Below are positions 19,954-28,010 of a DNA stretch of 64,000 nt, piece by piece. The DNA is taken from NCBI RefSeq assembly GCF_000348985.1, contig NC_035934.1, positions 248,001 to 312,000 on the forward strand, read 5' to 3'. Below the pieces are notes generated by a model. That model ran no database searches and was not told the DNA's origin. It worked only from the letters and a program-made list of their open reading frames with translations. The position numbers and the translations under genes are program-made. This stretch comes from Huiozyma naganishii CBS 8797 (lineage: Eukaryota > Ascomycota > Saccharomycetes > Saccharomycetales > Saccharomycetaceae). Position 1 is the first letter of the stretch. Every line of letters starts with the position of its first letter.

Positions 19954-20487
19954 CTAAGAGCCGGCGCACCAATTGGGGTTGGTGGCGTGCTTTGTTCTCG
20001 AGGGTACTAGCTCACTGGGTATATGAGCGTTCGCCTTAAGGCATGGGGAGACTATGGGGTCGAGTTTGATAATAGGGACTATGTTTGAGGCGGTCGAACT
20101 GATCGTGGCAGTGACCGGAGATTCAACACTTGAGGAAGTTTCCGAGTTGTACCTCCAATTCATGGAAGATTGAATACTCATTACCTCTTCACTGTCGTTC
20201 GTGATAGTTTCGCAGCTTTCTCTCTCTTGTTGTTCAATCATGCTACGTCTGATCAATTCCTGCTCATGCAGATAGGCAATAAGATCATCATTTGCTGCAA
20301 TTTCGCCGTTGTTCACTTTTTGTAGCAAGTCATAACAACAATGTGGGATAATGTCATTACAAATGTTACAGCCTGTTGGACGGACATAACATGAAATGTC
20401 CAGTTCAGGAACTTGTTTCTTTTCTTTTTTGACCAGGTTAACAAACAAGGCTTCTTTGGTCCGCTTAAAAACTGAGGTAAACTTCAT
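19954..20487 (-). CDS. Hypothetical protein, 177 aa, Cys-containing
   Basis: An uninterrupted frame with an ATG at 20487 (a further upstream GTG is ignored) encodes 177 aa. The N-terminal third is basic, followed by a Cys cluster (CYVRPTGCNICNDIIPHCC) that could bind a metal, then a helical acidic segment and a Ser/Thr-rich C-terminal half. No family is recognised and no S. cerevisiae gene is expected here. It could be a fast-evolving lineage gene or a fragment. The frame is long enough in this AT-rich region to be meaningful, but expression is unproven. Confidence 0.5.
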   Translation of the reverse strand: MKFTSVFKRTKEALFVNLVKKEKKQVPELDISCYVRPTGCNICNDIIPHCCYDLLQKVNNGEIAANDDLIAYLHEQELIRRSMIEQQERESCETITNDSEEVMSIQSSMNWRYNSETSSSVESPVTATISSTASNIVPIIKLDPIVSPCLKANAHIPSELVPSRTKHATNPNWCAGS

Positions 20488-21079
20488 AACTAATTTTGAA
20501 ATGTGTCGCACTGTGATTTCTGGGTAGTACGGGTGGTGATATGTTTAAAAAGTAGAAAAAATACTGGAAGGGAAGTGAAGGGAAGCGTTCTTAAGAGTTA
20601 AATATGTTTGTGATCTCTTAAAAAATGCCTTAATATTTCTAAAAAACAGCTTTTTGTGACACAAAAACTGTTTAACCGCTTGATAACAAAACAATGCAAA
20701 ATAGCAGCTCCTAATATATGGGGCTTTCCGCGGTGTATTCTTCAGCTCTATGTAATTCAAATACAAAATTGGAGATGTTTGGTTTAGTTCAAAAGAAATC
20801 TCTTTCCAGTTTCTTTCTACTTTCTACAGGTAAGGATAGTAAATTGCTTGCAGTTAGTTCAACCTACGTAACCTGTTCGGTGCTACGCCCTCATGTCCTA
20901 GTAAGGCACATACAATAAAGTAATAACGCAGCCAACAACTCTGTAGCTTATCTTGGATAGGTCCATACTGTCAGAATCAAAAAGTTTTTAGAATGAACCA
21001 TGTAATCTCTACCTGAAAGAGCTAGAGACAGAGGCCAAAGGACAGTGGAATCTTTGCTACCCATTACTTATTGCTTACA
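20488..21079. other. Intergenic, nothing recognised
   Basis: About 590 bp between the 177-aa gene and repeat copy 2. It contains A/T-rich tracts (20560-20700) suitable as a promoter for the 177-aa gene. No RNA gene or conserved frame is seen. Confidence 0.5.
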
Positions 21080-21197
21080 CACGTACTGTTGTAAGTACAC
21101 TGTGTGAACAGTCAGTTTTGTAAATGCAGGGGGGTATTTCTATCTAAGGAATATATGAGGTACAGAACACGCCAAGGATGTACGTAAATATTTACAA
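21080..21197 (+). repeat. 118-bp direct repeat, copy 2
   Basis: Second copy of the repeat at 18913-19029, in the same orientation, about 2.17 kb away. Its right end touches the stop codon of the 223-aa gene at 21199, so it forms that gene's immediate 3' flank. Confidence 0.7.
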
Positions 21198-21198
21198 G

Positions 21199-21870
21199 CT
21201 ACACACCAAACTCTCTGCGAAGGTGTAAGGACCAAACTAGAATTGTCAATGCCGTGACCATTAAAATCATCTTGCACTGGTATTTCCCCAGTGACCCGCA
21301 CAGCGCCATTGCCCCGCCTAACAGGGCCATCACTGCTATGAGTCCCCTGAGAAACGATTCCAGTCTCGGGTGCCTTGGCGTCCTTGCCAATGTTAAAAAC
21401 TCCATCGGAGAGCCAATTTCTTCTAACTCTCCACTTTCAAAGTAGTCTGAGGGTAAAATTTCACTTAGTTTTAATTTACCCTTTATGTAGTCTTTAACTT
21501 TCTCCAGGTAAAAGTCTGGAGTTGTTTCGATGGCAAACTGAAGCCCATCTTGGATGTTATTCAAGATTGTTGTAACATTCTCAGGATGGGCCTCTAATAG
21601 TTTCATCTTGTTGGCCAGGATTCCCTCCACAATTGGGAGGGGAAACACAAAGTCTCCATAAGTTTTCAGAACCTCGGAACTTTGTGCTGTGATGTTGGCA
21701 ACCTCATCCCTAAATTCACCAGTCGAATAAGGTGCCAAATTATCCAGCATATTAGAGACAGCTTCTTGGTAGGAGTCTCTCATGTGCTGCTTTAGCCTGT
21801 ACCATTTGCCTTGAACCGCTTGTAGTCCAGACAGGACAAGTAGACCTTGAATTATATTAGTGAATCTCAT
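21199..21870 (-). CDS. Hypothetical secretory-pathway/membrane protein, 223 aa
   Basis: The intact frame begins with a clear signal peptide (positively charged start, hydrophobic core, small residues before residue 21), then about 150 residues of soluble, helix-rich sequence with three N-glycosylation sequon-like sites. It ends with two hydrophobic segments near residues 170-192 and 198-213 and a basic tail. This suggests an ER or cell-surface membrane protein with a lumenal domain. I do not recognise the family and no orthologue is expected at this locus. The promoter side (21871-22240) contains a 38-bp direct repeat. Codon use is unremarkable. Confidence 0.65.
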   Translation of the reverse strand: MRFTNIIQGLLVLSGLQAVQGKWYRLKQHMRDSYQEAVSNMLDNLAPYSTGEFRDEVANITAQSSEVLKTYGDFVFPLPIVEGILANKMKLLEAHPENVTTILNNIQDGLQFAIETTPDFYLEKVKDYIKGKLKLSEILPSDYFESGELEEIGSPMEFLTLARTPRHPRLESFLRGLIAVMALLGGAMALCGSLGKYQCKMILMVTALTILVWSLHLRREFGV

Positions 21871-22949
21871 TATTGTAACTGCTGTTTAGTTGATTTTGGT
21901 ACTCGCTGGTAATGAATACTTGAGGATAGGGAAGAAAGATGAGAAGATGTATGGACTGGATGAGGGATGTCAGAAATAGCCTGCCCTCTTATACAAAATA
22001 TTTTGAACTATTACAAGCACGAGTAAAAGAGGGGGCGCCATGTCACTCGGCAATGAGGATCCTGATCATCGTACGATTTTTCAGCAAATAATAGCAGACC
22101 GCTATAATCTCGCCACTTTAACTGACCCAATTCAGAACACTCCAGTACGTTCCCGCTTTGCAACCGGTACACAATACATGCTTCTGGGTATGCACAATGG
22201 ACCCTGATTATCGTACGTTTATTCGCAAATAATAGCAAAATGGAAACACAATAGTCTACTCACTGCAAGCTGAACCGGTCCCTAAACGACACAATTATGA
22301 CACAATCATAGCAGTCAATGCGGAACCTGTGACAGTGACTATTCATGGGTCTTCTATGGACCGCTGAACTGTCAGTCGTTAAGCAGTCGTGGAGCTATTG
22401 TTATGCAGCTATTAAGGACCTTTTTCTAAAAGAGGAAATAAACCCTTAATGAGGCATATCCATCAGCTAAGCCGTTGGTATACCGTACCTTCTCATAGAA
22501 TGGTAGTGGCGATGTTTGCTGCCTTGCTGCTGCTGTCGTTGCTACACCCTTATGTTGTGTCCATTAGCTTGAACGTCTAGTTGTTTTTAAATTATGAAGG
22601 GGGGCCAGAAAAGGTAATATTTACAATCGCTCTCTCTTGTTCGAGCTCCAAGCAAGCACACTGAAGAATGAGTTACTAGGTTTTAGCATACGTCTTGTAA
22701 ACCATCTATCCAATCCATATATGCAATCCCTACTGCTCATGGGTATTTACTGGACAGACCAACAGTCGTGAGCCAGTTCTCTATTTTTATCTTTTTATTT
22801 ATTTATTTATGCTTAATGTTTTTTAGCCCGACGACCCCGGTATAGTCAAACCAAACTTTGTGGGCAGCATTAGCACAAGCATTTTTGAATGATAAAGTCT
22901 AAATGATCCTTCAGCCCCTAAAAGCTTTATGAAGTGTCCTCGGAAAATT
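21871..22949. promoter_or_regulatory. Upstream region of the 223-aa gene and spacer
   Basis: This gene-free kilobase holds a direct repeat (22058-22096 and 22200-22237) built around CTGATCATCGTACG and CTGATTATCGTACG, within 370 bp of the divergent 223-aa start. The rest has scattered A/T tracts and one G-rich motif (22596-22616) resembling 19181-19202. No coding frame looks real. Confidence 0.4.
22058..22237 (+). repeat. 38-bp direct repeat pair in putative promoter
   Basis: Copies at 22058-22096 and 22200-22237 share CCTGAT-ATCGTACG and GCAAATAATAGCA with few changes. They are 142 bp apart. They could be duplicated binding sites for a regulator of the 223-aa gene. Confidence 0.6.
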
Positions 22950-23995
22950 CTAGTTGGTACCGCAACACTGACGATGTTGAATCTTTACGCTTCGTTTTCC
23001 CATCTTTTCAGTCTCTTTCCACAACCGAGAGTAGCCTAATGGGACTCTAGATTTGTCGTTTACTGTTAGTTCACCAAGAATGATGAAGTTTTTACGAGGG
23101 ATTACAGTATTGGAAGCTTTGTTTGTTGAAGACTTGTGGTTTTCCTTCTGTTCAATCCTTTCCGGTTGGAGTTGAGTCTGCCTATTATTTTTCAGTGAGT
23201 TATCCTTGGCTTTATTTGTTTCTATCCTGTTACGGGAACCGGAACTTTTGCAACGACTTTTAATTTGGTGAATTGCGTTTCTAAAGCGTTTGAACCTTCT
23301 TTCTTTGGTGTCTTGCTTTGGTGTATCCTCGTCTATTTTCTTCTTTCCCGTGAAACCTTTTATCGATGTGTTTATTCCTTTAACAGGTTCGGTACTAACA
23401 GGTTTGACACTAACAGGTTCGACTCCAAAGTCCATGTCACTCAAGGAATGTACTACATCTAGCAGTCTGCTCACTGTTTTGGATCTGGGAATACCGTGGT
23501 CTGAACCAAAATTATACGTGTAATACATCGGGTTGTAAGCATCCATCCTACTTTTACCTTGAAAGCGCAATGGTCTGTTTTTAATTAACTCAGCTTTTGG
23601 ACTAGGTCCCAACGCTCCTTTTTCGAGTGGCTTATACCAATAGTCTTCCCAATACTTTTGCCAAACCATCAACTTTAAAATATTGTCCTCTGGATCATTG
23701 CTGTCAAACGCATTCTCTCTGAGTGCTTTTTCAGGCAATGATAATCGCCAGTCACCACTAATGCTTTTAACCTTTTGTGAAAATTCAGGTTTATCAATGT
23801 TTCGGCGTGTTTGGTAAGCTCGCTTATCTGAAGGAGTAATACAACTTTCTTTTTTAAGCTAGGTTTACGTATACTAGCTTTGTGTACGCTTCTAAATTCC
23901 TTATTTTCTGTAACTCCTCTAAACAATCCACTGATAAACCCTCTATTTGTTTTTGGTTCCGGATAAGTGGAGTCTATAGTCTTATTGATCGGCAT
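22950..23995 (-). pseudogene. Hypothetical gene of about 350 codons split by one frameshift
   Basis: The minus-strand frame starts at ATG 23995 and reads MPINKTIDSTYPEPK. Near 23850 a run of six A followed by G is met; shifting one base back there joins it to a long second frame that runs to the stop at 22950 without its own ATG. The joined product is basic, with an ordered-looking central part (NILKLMVWQKYWEDYWYKP) and a Lys/Ser-rich C-terminal part. In the second frame a short VSVKPVSTEPVK-type repeat occurs. The family is not recognised. A single homopolymer event means a recent pseudogene, a sequencing error, or (less likely) programmed frameshifting. Confidence 0.55.
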
Positions 23996-24609
23996 TAGAA
24001 AAAACACAGAAACAAATTATTGAAATATTAGTGGTTTCTGTTTTTCTAGTAGATGATGCGTGGTTTTTATTAAACGTCGTATATGCCAGCTTTCAGAGAG
24101 AATTCAGAATAACGGATGAATAAATGTTTGTCCATCCGTACAATAATTTTTTAATTTTTGACACAAAATTCTCAAAAATGGTCATAATTTTTAAACAAAC
24201 TGTTCTCAAAATGTCAAACTGAAGAAAAGAGGAAATTGTAAGAGCTAACGTAGATTGTAATTGAATAGTGTGCGTAAAGATAGTTTGATATTGTTGGATA
24301 TTGTCTTTCTCGCCGTGACTATCCATTTTAAGTAGAGATTGAGAGATGACTTAGGTAAAGTTGACTTCTTAGTTATACTATATAAGTAAAAGGTTCGATG
24401 GGCTCTTCTGTATGTACCAGAAAGATAAAGACCGATAATATGGATATAACTAGCCTTTATATATGTGAAAATTTCCCAGATAATCTCAGAGTAGTGTGCA
24501 TGTTTCACAGTGTAACATATTAACTTCCTCGTGGCATTAGTGTTATACGTTTCATAGTTGTCACGTGCCATTATCGTTTCACATTCTGTTTATGCCTATG
24601 ATGATATCT
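23996..24609. other. AT-rich spacer, nothing recognised
   Basis: About 610 bp upstream of the frameshifted gene. A GTCACGTG octamer lies at 24560-24567 within a 14-mer that recurs at 59704. No coding or RNA signal is seen. Confidence 0.45.
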
Positions 24610-24738
24610 TAAACTCTAAGGTATATAAGAGTTCAACAGTGATCAATTGTCTGTCCTCTCTATATAAAGATTATATAGAAGGAGAATATATAAAGGAAGT
24701 GAGACGAGGATTCCAATGGTTGGAATCTGTGGCCTTTA
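24610..24738 (+). mobile_element. LTR-like dispersed repeat, copy A (upstream of tRNA-Val)
   Basis: This stretch matches 51981-52112 at about 85% by eye over 130 bp, beginning TAAACTCTAAGGTATATAA and ending TGGAATCTGTGGCCTTT. Both copies lie just upstream of a tRNA gene, the usual landing site of Ty1/Ty4-type retrotransposons, and both contain TATA-like ATATATA motifs. I interpret them as parts of solo LTRs; exact termini are not visible. Confidence 0.55.
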
Positions 24739-24879
24739 TATAATAATTGGTGAAGCTGGATCAGACCGCATTAGCTTGGGTCTGTCCATTCGTTATATGT
24801 ATATTGCGTGATTATTGATTAGTGCATGTTGCACTTTGCGTGTTGCATGTTGCATAGTAACTATTGTTTGTCGCTAAGG

Positions 24880-24960
24880 GTTGCCTTGTGGAAAAGGACT
24901 TATTGTTTATATTTCGTATAAGGGGTTGTTGTGTTGCCTTGTGGAAGAGGGCTTATTGGT
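24880..24960 (+). repeat. Short direct repeat pair before tRNA-Val
   Basis: GTTGCCTTGTGGAA followed by AGG-CTTATTG occurs at 24880-24908 and again at 24933-24960. It lies between the LTR-like repeat and the tRNA. It may be LTR debris. Confidence 0.55.
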
Positions 24961-25055
24961 TTGTGTCTGAGAACTGTGAGAGTTCGTGATGAGAGCTGGG
25001 TCTCGTAATTGGAACTGTGTGAGTTCACATATTGTGAAAAAATTCAAAAAACCGT

Positions 25056-25128
25056 GTTCCAATAGTGTAGCGGTTATCACGTTGTCCTCACACGACAAAG
25101 GTCCCGAGTTCGATCCTCGGTTGGAACA
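25056..25128 (+). tRNA. tV(CAC): tRNA-Val (anticodon CAC)
   Basis: The 73-nt sequence folds as a standard tRNA: acceptor GTTCCAA pairs with TTGGAAC and the discriminator is A. The anticodon stem TTGTC/GACAA encloses loop CTCACAC, giving anticodon CAC. The B box GGTCCCGAGTTCGATCC is standard for tRNA promoters, and there is no intron. It closely resembles S. cerevisiae tV(CAC). A T-run just downstream ends transcription. It lies at a synteny break, with the LTR-like repeat about 320 bp upstream. Confidence 0.96.
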
Positions 25129-25130
25129 TC

Positions 25131-25142
25131 TTTTTGTTTTTT
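25131..25142 (+). terminator. Pol III T-run terminator of tRNA-Val
   Basis: Five T, a G and six T start three bases after the tRNA's last base, the usual Pol III stop signal. Confidence 0.85.
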
Positions 25143-25449
25143 GCACCATTCAAATGGTGTTAACCCAAAGGTTGGCATTCTGTTTCTATTTTTTGGTAGG
25201 ATCCGGTAGAGTTGCAACAGCCAAAGACCTGCTATTTTGCTTATCCCACTGCTACTGGACCTCACTCTTGCAACAGATGGAAGATTCGTTAAGAAGAGAT
25301 GGTCTCGAAGCGGAGATTTGAATAAAGTGAAATTAAAGAAAAAAAATCATATATATAATTTCTACTAACTACTTAAAGCGGCTTCTTCTTGCGGGGCTCC
25401 AGGGAAAGGGGCAGCTAGTTGTGCATTCTTTCCCGAAGGTCACCGGAGT

Positions 25450-26682
25450 ATGGCAAACAGATCAAGGCCTCAGAAGACAAGGGTGCCATACAGAAAGTAT
25501 GTTGCTGGCGAGGGGTTCTCCAAAGTAGGCTTTACGAGACAAGACAGAGCCCATAATAAGGAGGATGTTGTTGCGGTGGATAATGCCGCCAACGACCAGC
25601 AGGAGCTCCCCAGATCCTCGTTGAATCCGAACTCCATGATGACACTTCCCTGGGAGTTGCAGAAACTCATTATAAAATACTCAGAGAGGCCGGCGCTAAA
25701 TTATCTATTGGTATGTTCGCGATGGTACTGGTTAACCGTGCCCTTGATATACCGTAGTCCGAAGTTGACTAGCAAAAACTTCAGCAACTTTGTTACCGCG
25801 GTGATTGCCGATCGGAAGAAGAAGATGGGATCTTACGTTTGTGAACTGGACCTTTCGACGATTATGCAAAGTGGCAAGAACTCATACGTGTCAAAACTTT
25901 TGCGACGGTGTTCCCCGCACTTGGAAAAGTTCACCGCGCCGCAGACAAGTTTTGGGTACGCGCCGTTAATATCGTTGAAGGCATGCTGCGAGTTAAAATA
26001 TCTGGATCTAGGATTAGTCTCCGAAACCGTTAAACTGAAAGAGCTGTTCCAAGCGATCAAGAACTTTACTAAGCTAACTCACCTGTCGTTCCCACGGAGC
26101 TCCATAGATTGCAAGGGATGCGAGGGGTTTGTTTGGCCCTCTAATTTACAGTACTTGAAATTGAGCGGTGGGATAACAAACGAATTTATTAGAGACACTA
26201 CATGGCCGGCCACAATAAAAACGCTGGAGTTTTCGTACTGTCCACAGATCGACGAGAACTCACTATACGTTCTTTTGATGAGGATTGGCAACAATCTCAG
26301 ACATTTGTACTTCCACTACCCGATGCCTTCCCTTAGAGACAATTCACTGGATTATGTTTTCCGTTACTGCACAAACCTCATCTCCATACAGTTAACGGTA
26401 GACTACGTTACGAAGTGGGCGTTCTCGGAGTACATGCTCGTAGAAATAGAAGGCTTTGAAAGACCATTGAAAACCATATACCTGGTATCAAGCGGCGCGC
26501 TCGGGATGAGCGCAAAGATCCACCCAGACGATTTCACCATAGCCATTATGGAACAAAGGTTACCACATCTGCAGAATCTGAGCGTCTCCTCCAAGCTCGG
26601 TTGGGACATGAAGAGCAGCGACGTGGAGGACCTAGTCACGGCAATCGACGACCAAGATGGCGGCCTTTACTTGAGCCACTGA
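25450..26682 (+). CDS. PFU1: F-box protein with leucine-rich repeats (YDR306C/Pfu1-like)
   Basis: The 410-aa product has an F-box near residues 64-104 (LPWELQKLIIKYS, then LLVCSRWYW) and a series of irregular Leu-rich repeats after it (for example LKYLDLG, LTHLSF, LQYLKLSGG). F-box proteins bring substrates to the SCF ubiquitin ligase; the target of this one is unknown. Identity rests on the F-box-LRR layout and on its position before HNT2 and RSC3, exactly as YDR306C-YDR305C-YDR303C. S. cerevisiae YDR306C is longer (478 aa), mainly in variable parts. The upstream 320 bp to the tRNA show nothing else. Confidence 0.85.
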   Translation: MANRSRPQKTRVPYRKYVAGEGFSKVGFTRQDRAHNKEDVVAVDNAANDQQELPRSSLNPNSMMTLPWELQKLIIKYSERPALNYLLVCSRWYWLTVPLIYRSPKLTSKNFSNFVTAVIADRKKKMGSYVCELDLSTIMQSGKNSYVSKLLRRCSPHLEKFTAPQTSFGYAPLISLKACCELKYLDLGLVSETVKLKELFQAIKNFTKLTHLSFPRSSIDCKGCEGFVWPSNLQYLKLSGGITNEFIRDTTWPATIKTLEFSYCPQIDENSLYVLLMRIGNNLRHLYFHYPMPSLRDNSLDYVFRYCTNLISIQLTVDYVTKWAFSEYMLVEIEGFERPLKTIYLVSSGALGMSAKIHPDDFTIAIMEQRLPHLQNLSVSSKLGWDMKSSDVEDLVTAIDDQDGGLYLSH

Positions 26683-26770
26683 GCACGTTGTGCTATTCCA
26701 TTTCCCCCCCTCGGCAGTGGGGGGCTGCATCTCTCTTATAGGTTCTGCTCAGGAATGTACCTGATATCAA

Positions 26771-26824
26771 TCTATTAGTATTGTTAGTATTATTTTTAGT
26801 ATTGTTACTAGTATTATTTTTTAT
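26771..26824. repeat. AT-rich microsatellite-like tract between the F-box gene and HNT2
   Basis: Imperfect repeats of TATTAGTATTGT/TAGTATTATTTT fill about 50 bp in the 263-bp gap. Such tracts often serve as nucleosome-poor promoter or terminator elements; here the role is unproven. Confidence 0.6.
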
Positions 26825-26945
26825 TCTCAGGAAACCTTCAAGGAAACGGAGGCACGTAACAGAGTGACACAATCCGCACGCACCTGTGTTTCTCTCGAGC
26901 TATATTTACAGGAGAAGGATCAGCGACAGATAACGAGAGTCTCAG

Positions 26946-27563
26946 ATGTCGAACAAGATATACTTCAGCAAGTTCTTGGTGACAGACCAGGTTTTTTTCA
27001 AGACGAAATACAACTATGCCCTTGTGAACTTGAAGCCAATACTTGCGGGCCACGTATTGGTGGTCCCCCTGAAGAACACCGCCATCAGTCTGTCCCAGTT
27101 GACCCCCGTTGAGACGCAGGACCATTTCAACACCGTACAACTAGTCCAGCAGTTTATAAAATGGGTATACACGGCGGATGCTATGAATATAGCCATCCAG
27201 GATGGTCCCGAGGCTGGACAAAGTGTCCCGCACCTGCACACACACATCATCCCAAGGTACAGGGTAAATAATATTGGCGATGAAATATACGAACGCATTG
27301 ACCAGTGGGATTGGCAAGAACACCGCGCGGAGTACCTAAACAATGGTGGAAGAGCCGCCCGTAAGAAGTCGATGGAGGACGGGGTCCCCGGGACAGGCCA
27401 AACCCAGCCACACTCTGAAAGAGAGTTGAAGCCGGACAATTGCCGCACCGCGAGGACCCAGGAAGAGATGGCAGTGGAATGCAAGATGCTCAAGGACAAA
27501 TTGAAGGAATACCTTGAGGAGTTCCCACACATGAGGCAATGGATCCTCGAGGCAGAAAAATAG
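26946..27563 (+). CDS. HNT2: HIT-family dinucleoside polyphosphate hydrolase Hnt2
   Basis: The 205-aa Fhit-type protein has the histidine triad H96-L-H98-T-H100 in VPHLHTHIIPR and the upstream YALVNLKPILAGHVLVVP strand. Enzymes of this type cleave Ap3A/Ap4A-like nucleotides. The frame is continuous from the first ATG, so no intron is needed. It lies after the F-box gene and before RSC3 on the same strand; CPR5, which separates HNT2 from RSC3 in S. cerevisiae, is missing. Confidence 0.94.
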   Translation: MSNKIYFSKFLVTDQVFFKTKYNYALVNLKPILAGHVLVVPLKNTAISLSQLTPVETQDHFNTVQLVQQFIKWVYTADAMNIAIQDGPEAGQSVPHLHTHIIPRYRVNNIGDEIYERIDQWDWQEHRAEYLNNGGRAARKKSMEDGVPGTGQTQPHSERELKPDNCRTARTQEEMAVECKMLKDKLKEYLEEFPHMRQWILEAEK

Positions 27564-28010
27564 TGTGCATGGGATTCAAAGCCATTGAGGTGGATCCATC
27601 CAGAGGCAGGTGACGATTGCCGCCGGCTTGGAGAAGCCTGCGGAGAGAGAGATATTGGGAGAGGGCAAGATACCTGGAATTTAATTAGTTTTAAAGCAGT
27701 TTAATGAATTATAATGTATGGACGCCCAGGCTGTTCTGCTCCGCCAATTTTTACTGGGTATACTTACTTTTGCAGTCGCATGGCTCGTCAGTGGACTGCT
27801 TCTGGAGATGCCGAGACCCGCAAGGGCAGGAAGTTGGCACCCAATCACGTGGCGGTCTACATTACCCGGATCTCGTGATTTTTCGTTTCTTCGAAGCTGT
27901 TGGAAGAAGATGCTGGCGAAGAAGAACACAGGCCGGCATTGGATGGCTTCCTGCACTGCTACACATCGCCAATTGACTGGTTTACCGCGTAACATACTTC
28001 CTGTGTTGTT
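27564..28010. promoter_or_regulatory. Upstream region of RSC3
   Basis: The 447-bp gap contains a short overlapping frame (27718-28023) with a hydrophobic start that I regard as chance. S. cerevisiae has CPR5 here, and no CPR5-like sequence (cyclophilin fold) can be found. Confidence 0.5.

Noticed and set aside
24245..24571. 108-codon minus-strand frame
   Set aside because: AT-rich spacer with no conserved motif, overlapping nothing real; composition alone explains it.
24560..24700. GTCACGTG considered as centromere CDEI
   Set aside because: Followed by ordinary sequence and the LTR-like repeat, without an 80-bp A/T block or CDEIII.
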